NCBI RefSeq assembly: GCF_900120375.1
Contig: NZ_LT635480.1
Location: 310,001 to 374,000, forward strand
Source: Ndongobacter massiliensis
GTDB taxonomy: Bacteria; Bacillota; Clostridia; Tissierellales; Peptoniphilaceae
Direction: 5' to 3'
Length of the DNA: 64,000 bases
Part shown: positions 14,681-23,941 of the stretch, in pieces
Numbering within the stretch: position 1 is the stretch's first letter
Layout: each line of letters begins with the position of its first letter
Notes under the pieces: model-generated
Databases searched by the model: none
What the model was told of the DNA's origin: nothing
The model's input: only the letters and a program-made list of their open reading frames with translations
Translations under genes and position numbers: made by a program

Positions 14681-17600
14681 GACTTCACGTTTCTCGTTTT
14701 CGGGAACAGGCATCGCAGTCGCTGTATGCGGCGATGAAGCAAACGCTGCAAAAAGGGCGGCGTGCCTATCTTGTGGTTCCATCGCAATTTACGGTGGAAA
14801 CGGAACAGGCGGTTTTTCGCGCCTTCGAATCGCAGTCCCTCATGCAGGTACAGATCAAGAGCTATCCCTCGATCGCGCGGGAAATTTTGGAGGCAGGCGT
14901 CGGCTTAAAACGTTCCACACTGCGAGAAACGGGTCGAACAATGCTGTTGCGCTTTCTCGTTGAAGACGTCGGTGCTTCATTGGAAGCCTTTCCCTCTGCA
15001 GGTCGGGGCGAGGGATTCATGACGCGACTTTTCCATGCCGTACAGGAATTCAAAGAATACGGGGTGGAACCGGAAATCTTGGATGAAATCGCGGGCAGTC
15101 TCGAAGAAGGCGCCTATACGGCGACGAAATTGCGTGAGGTGGCGCGCATTTATCGTGCGTATGAAAACCGGTTGACAAAGGGACAATTGGATACCGATGA
15201 CCGATTGCAGATGGCATTGCGACAAGTGCCGGAGCTGTCCATTTTTGAAGATGTCGATTTCTTCTTCGATGATTTTAATTCCATGTCCGCCATTGAACTG
15301 GAATTTATCCGCTTTCTGTTGCAGGCGGGTTCGGCGGTACATTACAGTCTCGTTATGGACCCTCAACTGGCGGCGGAGACGCTGCAGCAGACGCCGGGAA
15401 CGGTCGGCACCGTTCCGGAGTCTGTATGCGCGGATGCCGAAGCCTTTCAATTACCGGTTTATTTTTTGAAACGGCTGGTGCGCTGTGCCGGCGGCGCGGG
15501 AAATGTCGTATTTTCGCGCGCTGAGGATGCGGACGGCGCACCGCTGCCGATTTTTGCCCATGCGGCATTTTCTGCTTTTTCGTACCGGTTGGTCCCGAAA
15601 ACTTTTGTGAAGGGGGAAGTGCGCGTTCGGCGCTTCCGAAACACGGATGATGAGGTGGACGCGTTGCTTTCCGAGCTGCGCCGCGCGGTGGTGGAGCGCA
15701 ACCGTCGGTGGTCGGATCTGCAAGTGATCATCACGGAGCCCTCCGAATATTATGACGATTTGCGCCGCAAATTACATCGCGAATCCATTCCTTTTTTTCT
15801 GGATGAAGTGCGACCGATCGGCCATAAACCGCTCATCCGCTTTATTCAATTGAGTTTGGCCCTGGTCCGCCGTCACTTTATGCGATCTGATGTATTGGAG
15901 TGGTTGAAAATCGGTTATCATGCGTTGGATTCCGACTCGATTGCAAGCTATCAAAATTTTGTGCTGCGGCGAAACTTGGATCGCGGCATGTTTTTACAGG
16001 AACGGTATTTTACACCGGATGCCGCATACTGTGATGCCCATCCAGATAAGCGGGAGGCATTGGAAACGGAGTACGCCGTTGCCGCTCGCGTGAATGCGGT
16101 GCTGCTGGATTGCATGCGCCCCTTGATGAGCGCAGGAAAAAAAGAAGCGCCTCCGGAATTTTTTGCGCGTATGCTGGTTGATTTTCTCACCCGACCGTCG
16201 ATCGCCGAACCAATGGCACAAAAACAGGCACAGCTTGCCGCCGACCCGACGCGCCGGGAACAACTGGAAGAAGACAAGCAAATTTGGGCGCAGTTGATGG
16301 AACTGTTGGACCAGATGGTGCTGTTGGGCGGCACGGAAGCGCGTTCCTTTGATTTCTTCTGCGAGGTGCTTGTCGAAGGAATGCAGTCGATTCGCGTCGG
16401 TATCATTCCGCCATATCGCGACCAAGTGCTCGTGAATACCTTGCTGCGCTCGCGCGCGAACACGCGCAAAGAAGTCTATTTGCTCGGCGCCGGCGATCTT
16501 TTTTTGCCGAAGCTCAAGAAAGAAAGCGGACTTTTATCGTCGGAAGAGCAGGATCTGTTGCGCGCCAAGGGCTTTTCTTTGCCTTCCATGCGGCAATTCG
16601 GTGCGGCGGAGGAAGCGCTTTCGTTTTTTATCGCGTTGACCAAGGTGGGGGAGCGGCTGGTGATCAGCTATCCCATGCTGACCCATGCGAACGAAGCCGT
16701 CCAGGAGAGCTTTCGCGTGCAGCGTTTGCGGCAGGGCTTGCAATTGCCGTTGGAGCGCATAGACGCATTGCCGATGGATCTGATCGGCGGCTCTCAAACG
16801 CGGTTGAGTATCGAACTGCCGGAGGGACTGCGCAGCAATGCGGCGCCGCGAAACGAAAATGCTCGCCAGATTTTTGCGGCGATGAAACAAAGTCGTACTC
16901 TGCAGCCCTTGGCGGAACTCATTGCACGTGCCGGACAGCCGGAAAAACAGGCGACTTTGTCTCCGGAGCAGGCAATGGAACTCTATGGGGGAAAGTCTCG
17001 CGTAAGTATTTCCCAGTTGGAAAGCTATGCGAAATGTCCATATTTATATTTTATCGATTACGGGCTGCGCCCGGAACGCATCGAGCACTTTGCACTCGAT
17101 GTTCTGGAATTGGGGACACTATTGCACGATGGCATTGATGCGTGGACGAAGGCCGTGGCGGACGATCCGGACGCTTTCCGCAGGATGGATGCTGCGGAAT
17201 CCGGCCGGATCGCGGAGCGTGCATTTACAGAAAGTACAAATAAGTTGCTGGATGCGGGACGTCGAACGGATCCGCAAAATCGATATGTTCTGTCTTTGAC
17301 AAAAAAAACGCTGACGGAAGTACAGGGGCGCCTACTGCAACAATTTAACGCGGGGCAGGTGCAACGCGTCTACCATGAACAGCGTTTCGGACGGGGCGAG
17401 GTATTCGATGCGCTTCGTATTGCATTGCCGGATCAGCCGCAATGGCTTGAGGGACGCATGGATCGCGTCGATGTACTGTCGAAAGCGGACCGTGACTATC
17501 TTCAGGTGATTGATTATAAAACCGGGAAAAAGGAGTTTCAGCTGACAAATGTCCTGGCGGGGGTGGATCTGCAATTGGTGCTCTACCTTGCCGCTGTGAC

Positions 17601-18141
17601 GCAATCCGACGGATCGACAGGTGGACAGCGGGAACCATTTGGTTGTTTTTATATACATATGGGCCCGCCCGCGGTGGTAAAGGAAGGGGAAGATCCTGCC
17701 GCTGTGCTGGAAAAACAGGGGTTATACGATGGGGTGCTGCTCAAAAACGCAGAAATTCTGCAGGCAATGGATGTACATTTCTTCGCCGGAAAAGATAAAG
17801 CAGACGATACCGCGCAAACGCCGGCGGAGATAGTAGCTTCGCTGTATCGTTTACGCGGGCGAAAAACGGATCCGTTGGAAAAAGAGAATGTGCTGACGAG
17901 GCAGGAACTGCAGCGGCTAATGGACACAGGAAAATCATTGGCAAAACAGATTTTGCAGGCGCGCGCTGCGGGAAAAATCGAACCGCATCCGGTTCGTTTT
18001 CTCGGACAGTCCGGCGGGACGGCGTGCAATTATTGCACGTACCGGGCGATCTGTCACATGGAAAGCCGTGCCTTTCACCGATTTCGAAAAATAGAATCGG
18101 TGAATTGGAAGCGGTGGCGGGAAGAAGCGGAGGAATCATGA
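14674..18141 (+). CDS. addB: AddB/RexB helicase-nuclease subunit
   Basis: GTG at 14674, seven bases after AAGGAG; longer frames lie inside glcK. The 1155-residue subunit of the AddAB double-strand-break repair enzyme has the C-terminal RecB-like nuclease (YLQVIDYKTGKKEF) and the Fe-S staple: one Cys in YAKCPYLYFI (about 790) and three in TACNYCTYRAICHME. The N-terminus (FREQASQSLYAAMKQTL) has no Walker A GxGKT, unlike B. subtilis AddB and like RexB. ATGA-coupled to addA. Confidence 0.9.
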   Translation: MLRLHVSRFREQASQSLYAAMKQTLQKGRRAYLVVPSQFTVETEQAVFRAFESQSLMQVQIKSYPSIAREILEAGVGLKRSTLRETGRTMLLRFLVEDVGASLEAFPSAGRGEGFMTRLFHAVQEFKEYGVEPEILDEIAGSLEEGAYTATKLREVARIYRAYENRLTKGQLDTDDRLQMALRQVPELSIFEDVDFFFDDFNSMSAIELEFIRFLLQAGSAVHYSLVMDPQLAAETLQQTPGTVGTVPESVCADAEAFQLPVYFLKRLVRCAGGAGNVVFSRAEDADGAPLPIFAHAAFSAFSYRLVPKTFVKGEVRVRRFRNTDDEVDALLSELRRAVVERNRRWSDLQVIITEPSEYYDDLRRKLHRESIPFFLDEVRPIGHKPLIRFIQLSLALVRRHFMRSDVLEWLKIGYHALDSDSIASYQNFVLRRNLDRGMFLQERYFTPDAAYCDAHPDKREALETEYAVAARVNAVLLDCMRPLMSAGKKEAPPEFFARMLVDFLTRPSIAEPMAQKQAQLAADPTRREQLEEDKQIWAQLMELLDQMVLLGGTEARSFDFFCEVLVEGMQSIRVGIIPPYRDQVLVNTLLRSRANTRKEVYLLGAGDLFLPKLKKESGLLSSEEQDLLRAKGFSLPSMRQFGAAEEALSFFIALTKVGERLVISYPMLTHANEAVQESFRVQRLRQGLQLPLERIDALPMDLIGGSQTRLSIELPEGLRSNAAPRNENARQIFAAMKQSRTLQPLAELIARAGQPEKQATLSPEQAMELYGGKSRVSISQLESYAKCPYLYFIDYGLRPERIEHFALDVLELGTLLHDGIDAWTKAVADDPDAFRRMDAAESGRIAERAFTESTNKLLDAGRRTDPQNRYVLSLTKKTLTEVQGRLLQQFNAGQVQRVYHEQRFGRGEVFDALRIALPDQPQWLEGRMDRVDVLSKADRDYLQVIDYKTGKKEFQLTNVLAGVDLQLVLYLAAVTQSDGSTGGQREPFGCFYIHMGPPAVVKEGEDPAAVLEKQGLYDGVLLKNAEILQAMDVHFFAGKDKADDTAQTPAEIVASLYRLRGRKTDPLEKENVLTRQELQRLMDTGKSLAKQILQARAAGKIEPHPVRFLGQSGGTACNYCTYRAICHMESRAFHRFRKIESVNWKRWREEAEES

Positions 18142-21100
18142 GATATTCAGCGGAACAGGCAGCAATATTAAGTGATCAAAACGTGGGGCATAAAATCGTT
18201 TCGGCTCAGGCGGGGGCGGGGAAGACCAGCGTTTTGGTCGAGCGCATCCTTCGCTACATCGACGTTCGGATTCCGTTGCGTCGGATGCTCATCGTGACCT
18301 TTACAAAAAAGGCTGCTAACGAGATGAAAACGCGGATTCGCAAAGGTCTGCTGGAACGTGCCGAGCGGGGCGGCGACCGGGCGTGGTTTTTGGAACAGCT
18401 GGCGGATGTCGCGGCGGCAAATATTCAGACGATGCACGCATTTTCGCTGGAAATTCTACAGGAATATGCGATGCGCATCGGGCGGGATCCGGGATTTTCC
18501 ATATTGGACGACACACTGCTCGCCCGATTGCAGGAAGAGGCGCTCGACGAAGTGCTGCAAGACGTCTATGTACAGGCAGATGCCCAAAGGCTGTCGTTTT
18601 TGGAGCGGTACGGGTATCGGGGGCGACGCAACGACGAAGATCTGCGTGCGCTGGTGCGCACATTGTTTATGGCTGCAGATAAGAAACCGAATCCAAACCA
18701 GTGGCTGAGGGAGCAATGCGACTTCTTTTTCTGCGATGACTTTCCCAAAGAGGTGTACGAGCGGCGCTTGAAAGATCTGGTGGACTCCTATCTGCGTCCT
18801 CTGGTCGAACAGATCTTTTATTTAGATAAATTTTTGTATGAGGAATCACTGCCGGAAAAGGTGGGGGCGCTGCTCGGCTGTGCTCCGCAACCGTTTGGTC
18901 AAACGATGCTTGCGAGCGGTAGCCCGCGGATGGATTCGTGCATTGATTCGTCCGGAGGACAATCCGACATTGCTTTGCGAAGCACGGGGGAATTGCGTAG
19001 CTTATTGGATTTTTTAGGCGACGGTACGGTGCATTATGCAAAAACCGGTTGGGAAGAGCGCTTTTTTGCCCAAGCGCCCCAATTGCTCTCCGCCATGCGG
19101 AGCCGGGTGCCGCCGGCATTTCCGAGATATACTAGGAAACTTTCCAAAGAGGAAGAAGCTGCGGAAGATGCGGCACAAAAAGTTGACAATGCGGAGCAAG
19201 TGAAGGGGTACCGGAACCGCATCAAAGCAGCTTTTTTTGGTACAGACGGTTGGCTTTCCGCCATTGCGGATTTTGATTTCCAGCAGATTGTAGAGGAATG
19301 TGCGCAGATGGCGAATGATTTTTCACAATTGGCGGAACTCACCGCAAACTTTGCCGCGCGGTATCAGGAGAAGAAAGAGCAAGAGGGCGGAATGGATTTT
19401 TCCGATGTGGAGCACGAGATGTGCCGCCTGTTGGAAGATGACTCCGTTCGCCGTACACTTTCCGAACGCTATCGCTACATCTTTTTTGACGAATATCAGG
19501 ATTCCAGCCGCATCCAGGATGAAATCGTAGACGCCCTTGCACAAGAGGACAATCTCTTTTTTGTCGGCGACATCAAGCAGTCGATTTACGCGTTTCGCCA
19601 GGCGCGCCCTCAAAACTTCCTGGAGCGTTATGCGCGCTATCAGGCGGATCCGCAGGCGCATGCGCTGGATTTGACGCAAAATTTCCGTACAAAGCAGGCA
19701 CCCATTGATTTTTTCAACTTTTTGTTTTCTGCCCTGATGACGCCACAGCGCGGCGATGTGTTGTACGACACGCCGGGGCACCGTGCGGTGCGCGGCATTC
19801 GTCTGGATGCGGACGGTGCGCCGTTGGCAGAGGATCCGACGGCATTCCCGGGACATGTCCATCTGTGCATACTGCAAGATTCGAAGGAGAGGGAAACGCC
19901 TGTGGAGGAAGAGGAAGCCCCCGACTTTGACCCCGCACTCGACGAGGAAAGCGTCGAAGCATTTTACGTCGCGGCACAGATTCAGAAATTGGTGCGCGCC
20001 GGAGAGCATTATCGCGACTGTGCCGTACTCTTCCGTACAAACACGCGCATCGCATCCTTTGAGCGCGTGCTGACTCATTTCGGCATTCCCTGTTTCTCAG
20101 AAATGACGGTGGGAACGCATGAGCCTTTAGAGGTGAAAATTTTTCTGCAGATTCTATCCCTGCTCGACAATCCACATGATGATACGGCGCTGTTAGCAGC
20201 GCTGCGCTCCTGCATGGCAGGATTGGACCATGCGCAGTTGGCAAAAATCCGGGTGCAGGCGCCGGAAGGTCCCTTCTACAGCGCTTGTCAACAGGCGTTG
20301 GAAGTGGGCGATCCACTTTTGCAGGAAAAACTGCAACGCTTTTTTGCCGCCTTGACACGGCTGCGCGAAGCACGACAGGAACTCCCATTTTCCGATTTTG
20401 GTTGGCGCGTGTTGGTCGAAAGTGGGCTGTATGTCTATGCCGGCGCATTGGAAAACGGACGGGAAAGGCGCGCCAATCTGGAGGCGGTGCTGCGACTTAT
20501 GGCTGCCTATGAGGCAGGCGGCGGGAGCAGCCTGTCGGACTTTTTATCGTCCGTCAAGACTGAGTCCTCTGCGGGCGGTGCGGACTTGCCAACGGCCGTC
20601 GAATTATCCGAAGAAGATGATGTCGTTCGTCTGATGACCATGCACAAGTCGAAAGGGCTGGAATTTGAGAATGTCTTTCTTGTCGACTTAGGACGTGCAT
20701 TTTCCAAGAAGGAAAAGCAAAACGATCTGGTGATCCACGATACCTTGGGATCGGCGCTGCGCTTATATCGTTTCGGCGAAGCGGAGCGGTATATCCAACA
20801 AATTGATCCGGTATGGCGAAAAGTGGTACTTGCACAGGTGGAAAGAGAGCAGCGTTCCGAAGCCGTCCGCATTTTGTACGTCGCCTGCACGCGGGCGGAG
20901 AGCCGGTTGTTCCTCGTGGGAACGACAAAAAACCTGGCGGGGATGCTGGTGGACGGCTCGATGTCATTGGATGCGGTGTTGTCGCGCGATACCTCGTATT
21001 TGGCATGGCTGGTGCATCGCTTCCAATACGATGACATCTCTGCCGCCGTGACGGAACCTGCGGAAGCGATGTCTCTCGCTGCGCAGTGGTCCTGTTTGCG

Positions 21101-22064
21101 GCAAAGTGATTACTATGCCGAGAGGGGGCTTTCCAAAGACGGCGTAAGCCTGGAAATTTCGGATGCCGACATGTATCGCACGGCAATGGCAAAGACCATC
21201 GACGCGGAGAACGTGTGCGCAGGTACCGTGCCAGATTTTGCACGACTCTTTGATACGCCATATCCCTATGTGCAGGATACCGTGCGACCGATTAAGCGCA
21301 CCGTATCGGAAATGGCGAAAAAGAATCAGAAGCTGGATCCGCATTTTTTGCCCTGGCCAAAGATGGAAAAGTGGAGCATGACGGCGCCGACGGAAGGCGC
21401 ACAGCAGGCGGTCGACGTTCCTGCGGACCGGGCATTGCCGCAATTTCTAAAGCCAAAGACGAAACCCTCGCCAACAGAATGGGGCAGTTTGATGCACTTG
21501 GCATTGTCGCAGTTGCCGCTTACTACCTATACGGCAGACACCCTGCAAGCGGCATTGGATCGATTGGTCGCACGGGAAATTTTTACGGAGCAGGAGCGCG
21601 GATTTTTGGATGAAAAGTTGCTGCTGCAATTTTTCAACAGTTCGCTGGCAGAAGAAATTCGGGCACACCGCGAAACCGTGCAACGGGAACGCGCTTTCAC
21701 CCTGCAATGGATCGATTTGACGCAGCTGTCCGTTGCGGTACCGCACGCTGCGCCCCAGAGGGAGTGCGACGCTGCAATGTGGCGGAACGAAGGTATTGCC
21801 GACAGGCTGCCGACCGTCCTGGTCGACGGGCAGGTGGATTTATACTACGAAACGGAGGAGGGGCTCGTTCTTCTCGATTTTAAGACGGATCGGAAACCGG
21901 AGCCGGAACGCTACCGTTTGCAATTGGCTCTGTATTGCGAAGGCTTGGAGCGCGCGTTGCATAAACCGGTTGTTCGTACCATTTTATATTGGGTGCGTTC
22001 CGGACAGGAAACGACATTTGCCCGGGAGGAACTTCGACGCGTTGCTGCAGATCCGTTGCATTGA
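18138..22064 (+). CDS. addA: AddA helicase-nuclease subunit
   Basis: ATG 18138 overlaps the addB stop. The 1308-residue UvrD-type helicase/nuclease has Walker A SAQAGAGKTSVLVERIL, motif II FFDEYQDSS, motif III VGDIKQSIYAFRQA, motif VI VACTRAESRLFLVG, and the C-terminal nuclease LLDFKTDRKPEPERYRLQL. It works with AddB to resect double-strand ends to recombinogenic single strands. The start matches the family (MRYSAEQAAILSDQNVGHKI); upstream in-frame residues belong to addB. Confidence 0.92.
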   Translation: MRYSAEQAAILSDQNVGHKIVSAQAGAGKTSVLVERILRYIDVRIPLRRMLIVTFTKKAANEMKTRIRKGLLERAERGGDRAWFLEQLADVAAANIQTMHAFSLEILQEYAMRIGRDPGFSILDDTLLARLQEEALDEVLQDVYVQADAQRLSFLERYGYRGRRNDEDLRALVRTLFMAADKKPNPNQWLREQCDFFFCDDFPKEVYERRLKDLVDSYLRPLVEQIFYLDKFLYEESLPEKVGALLGCAPQPFGQTMLASGSPRMDSCIDSSGGQSDIALRSTGELRSLLDFLGDGTVHYAKTGWEERFFAQAPQLLSAMRSRVPPAFPRYTRKLSKEEEAAEDAAQKVDNAEQVKGYRNRIKAAFFGTDGWLSAIADFDFQQIVEECAQMANDFSQLAELTANFAARYQEKKEQEGGMDFSDVEHEMCRLLEDDSVRRTLSERYRYIFFDEYQDSSRIQDEIVDALAQEDNLFFVGDIKQSIYAFRQARPQNFLERYARYQADPQAHALDLTQNFRTKQAPIDFFNFLFSALMTPQRGDVLYDTPGHRAVRGIRLDADGAPLAEDPTAFPGHVHLCILQDSKERETPVEEEEAPDFDPALDEESVEAFYVAAQIQKLVRAGEHYRDCAVLFRTNTRIASFERVLTHFGIPCFSEMTVGTHEPLEVKIFLQILSLLDNPHDDTALLAALRSCMAGLDHAQLAKIRVQAPEGPFYSACQQALEVGDPLLQEKLQRFFAALTRLREARQELPFSDFGWRVLVESGLYVYAGALENGRERRANLEAVLRLMAAYEAGGGSSLSDFLSSVKTESSAGGADLPTAVELSEEDDVVRLMTMHKSKGLEFENVFLVDLGRAFSKKEKQNDLVIHDTLGSALRLYRFGEAERYIQQIDPVWRKVVLAQVEREQRSEAVRILYVACTRAESRLFLVGTTKNLAGMLVDGSMSLDAVLSRDTSYLAWLVHRFQYDDISAAVTEPAEAMSLAAQWSCLRQSDYYAERGLSKDGVSLEISDADMYRTAMAKTIDAENVCAGTVPDFARLFDTPYPYVQDTVRPIKRTVSEMAKKNQKLDPHFLPWPKMEKWSMTAPTEGAQQAVDVPADRALPQFLKPKTKPSPTEWGSLMHLALSQLPLTTYTADTLQAALDRLVAREIFTEQERGFLDEKLLLQFFNSSLAEEIRAHRETVQRERAFTLQWIDLTQLSVAVPHAAPQRECDAAMWRNEGIADRLPTVLVDGQVDLYYETEEGLVLLDFKTDRKPEPERYRLQLALYCEGLERALHKPVVRTILYWVRSGQETTFAREELRRVAADPLH

Positions 22065-22089
22065 CGGATGCCAGATTCCAAAGTACAAT
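22061..22089 (+). promoter_or_regulatory. Promoter of scfA
   Basis: TTGACG (22061-22066), a 17-base spacer and TACAAT (22084-22089). The -35 overlaps the addA stop codon. The transcript would begin with a TGCGACC-CGG-GGTCGCA hairpin (22100-22116) ahead of the ribosome site. Confidence 0.65.
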
Positions 22090-22132
22090 AAACAAAAGAT
22101 GCGACCCGGGGTCGCACTGGAAAGGGAGTGTC

Positions 22133-22282
22133 ATGAAACACATCATTAGCCTGAAATCGCGCAATCTGCAGGAAAGCGCAAAAAAAGGCGGCTGTGGCGA
22201 ATGCCAAACCTCCTGTCAATCGGCTTGCAAGACCTCTTGTGGAATTGCCAATCAAGCCTGTGAACAGGAAAAAGCCGTCTGA
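22133..22282 (+). CDS. scfA: SCIFF ranthipeptide precursor (six cysteines in forty-five)
   Basis: ATG 22133 follows AAAGGGAGTGTC. The 49-residue peptide has the near-invariant SCIFF leader (MKHIISLKSRNLQESAKKGG) and six cysteines at 21, 24, 28, 32, 36 and 43. SCIFF is a RiPP precursor conserved across Clostridia. Its partner radical-SAM enzyme, encoded just downstream, installs Cys thioether links to a residue other than the alpha carbon. Proposed roles include signalling or redox; none is settled. A terminator separates it from scfB, giving more precursor than enzyme. Confidence 0.95.
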   Translation: MKHIISLKSRNLQESAKKGGCGECQTSCQSACKTSCGIANQACEQEKAV

Positions 22283-22288
22283 CCCGTG

Positions 22289-22316
22289 CCGCTCTCTTCG
22301 GAGGGCGGTTCTTTTT
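22289..22316 (+). terminator. Terminator between scfA and scfB
   Basis: CCGCTCTC-TTCG-GAGGGCGG, a stem with a UUCG loop and one G-U pair, followed by TTCTTTTT. It probably allows partial read-through to scfB. Confidence 0.75.
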
Positions 22317-22424
22317 GCGCATTGCGCAGGAAAATCCTGCCTATGAACAAAACGGCGGGATTTCTTTTTCTGTTGCACAGGTGTAGGTTGTGCTTGCAGG
22401 CGATGATTTATGTAAGGAGAATGT

Positions 22425-23903
22425 ATGATCCATCTATATGATTTTGAAGGGCAACATATTGTGCTGGACACCTGTTCGGGGGGCATTCACGTCTTGGACG
22501 GCGTATCTTTTTCCGTGCTGCGCGCATTGGTACCCTACGAAGAAGCCATTACGGCGGGCGCAGATCGAGTGCAATTGGCGGAAATAGCGGCAAATAATGC
22601 GGATTTGGATGGCTATGAACCGGAACAAATCCAAACGGCATTGGATGAAATTTATGCGTTGATCCGCGAAGGAACGCTGTTTTCCAAAGATGTTTATGCT
22701 GAGATCGCCTTGGATCTGCGCGAGCGGCAGTCCGATGTCAAAGCGCTGTGCCTCAATGTGGCGCACACGTGCAATTTAGATTGCGAGTATTGCTTTGCTT
22801 CGCAGGGAAAGTATCACGGGGAACGCGCGTTGATGTCCACGGAAGTGGCAAAGCGCGCCATTGATTTTCTCATCGCACATTCGGGCACCCATCGCAATCT
22901 TGATATCGACTTTTTCGGCGGTGAGCCGCTTTTGAATTGGGAGGTTGTAAAAGAAACCGTCCGCTATGCCCGTTCGATTGAAAAAGCATATGGAAAAAAT
23001 TTCCGCTTTACCCTGACCACGAACGGCATTCTGCTGGATGAGGAAATCGGCGCTTTTTTGAATCAACATATGCACAATGTCGTACTTTCACTGGACGGGC
23101 GCAAAGAAGTGCACGACCGACTGCGCCACTCCATAGACGGGCGCGGCTCCTATGATCGCATCGTTCCGCGCTTTCAGCGTTTTGTGCAGAGCCGCGGCGA
23201 ACAGGAATACTACATACGCGGCACTTTTACAAAAAACAATTTGGATTTTACCGAAGATGTCCTGCACATGGCGAACCTGGGCTTTTACCGTCTTTCCATG
23301 GAGCCCGTCATTGGAGATCCCGCGGAACCGTACATGCTCGGACCGGCGGATCGGCAAGTTTTGGAGGCGCAGTACGAACGCTTGGCGCGCGAGATGATCC
23401 GTCGCGATGCGAAGGCGGAAGAATGGGTGGCGGCGGGTCGCCCGTTGGAAGAAATGCCGCCGGAAGATCATCCGTTTCTCTTCTATCATTTTATGTTGGA
23501 TCTGGAAGCGGGTCCCTGTATCTATAAACGCATTGCAGGCTGTGGCAGCGGAACCGAATACTTGGCGGTGACTCCGTGGGGGGATCTCTACCCCTGCCAC
23601 CAGTTCGTCGGGGATGCGCCGTATGCCTTGGGCAATGTTTTCGAAGGTATTCAGCGCACGGACCTCGTGCGCTCCTTTCAGCAGTGCAATTGCTATTCGC
23701 ACTCGGAATGTCAAAGTTGCTGGGCAAGGCTGTACTGCTCCGGGGGCTGTGCCGCCAATGCATTGCACGCCACGGGGCAACTGACGGGAACGGTACCGTT
23801 CAGCTGCGATCTGTTCCGCAAGCGCATCGAGTGCGCCATCGGGATCAAAGTGGCGGCGCTTTTGCGCGAAGCGCAACGGCAAGCGCAGAAGGAAGCGCAT
23901 TAA
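22425..23903 (+). CDS. scfB: SCIFF radical-SAM maturase
   Basis: The 492-residue enzyme begins MIHLYDFEGQHIVLDTCSGG (RiPP recognition-like N-domain). It has the radical-SAM cluster CNLDCEYC (116-123), FFGGEPLLNW, and a SPASM-type C-terminal cysteine set (IAGCGSGTEYLAVTPWGDLY, then PCHQF, CNCYSHSECQSCW, LYCSGGCAANA). It modifies the ScfA cysteines. AAGGAGAATGT precedes the ATG. Length and motifs are those expected of SCIFF maturases from Clostridia. Confidence 0.93.
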   Translation: MIHLYDFEGQHIVLDTCSGGIHVLDGVSFSVLRALVPYEEAITAGADRVQLAEIAANNADLDGYEPEQIQTALDEIYALIREGTLFSKDVYAEIALDLRERQSDVKALCLNVAHTCNLDCEYCFASQGKYHGERALMSTEVAKRAIDFLIAHSGTHRNLDIDFFGGEPLLNWEVVKETVRYARSIEKAYGKNFRFTLTTNGILLDEEIGAFLNQHMHNVVLSLDGRKEVHDRLRHSIDGRGSYDRIVPRFQRFVQSRGEQEYYIRGTFTKNNLDFTEDVLHMANLGFYRLSMEPVIGDPAEPYMLGPADRQVLEAQYERLAREMIRRDAKAEEWVAAGRPLEEMPPEDHPFLFYHFMLDLEAGPCIYKRIAGCGSGTEYLAVTPWGDLYPCHQFVGDAPYALGNVFEGIQRTDLVRSFQQCNCYSHSECQSCWARLYCSGGCAANALHATGQLTGTVPFSCDLFRKRIECAIGIKVAALLREAQRQAQKEAH

Positions 23904-23930
23904 AAAGAGGTCCTGCATAGCGCAGGACCC
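23904..23930 (-). terminator. Terminator of the decarboxylase-family gene
   Basis: GGTCCTGC / GCAGGACC with a five-base loop (23909-23929); on the minus strand it is followed by TCTTTTTAA. It lies between convergent scfB and the minus-strand gene and may also weaken scfB read-through. Confidence 0.7.
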
Positions 23931-23941
23931 CGGTTGTTCGG

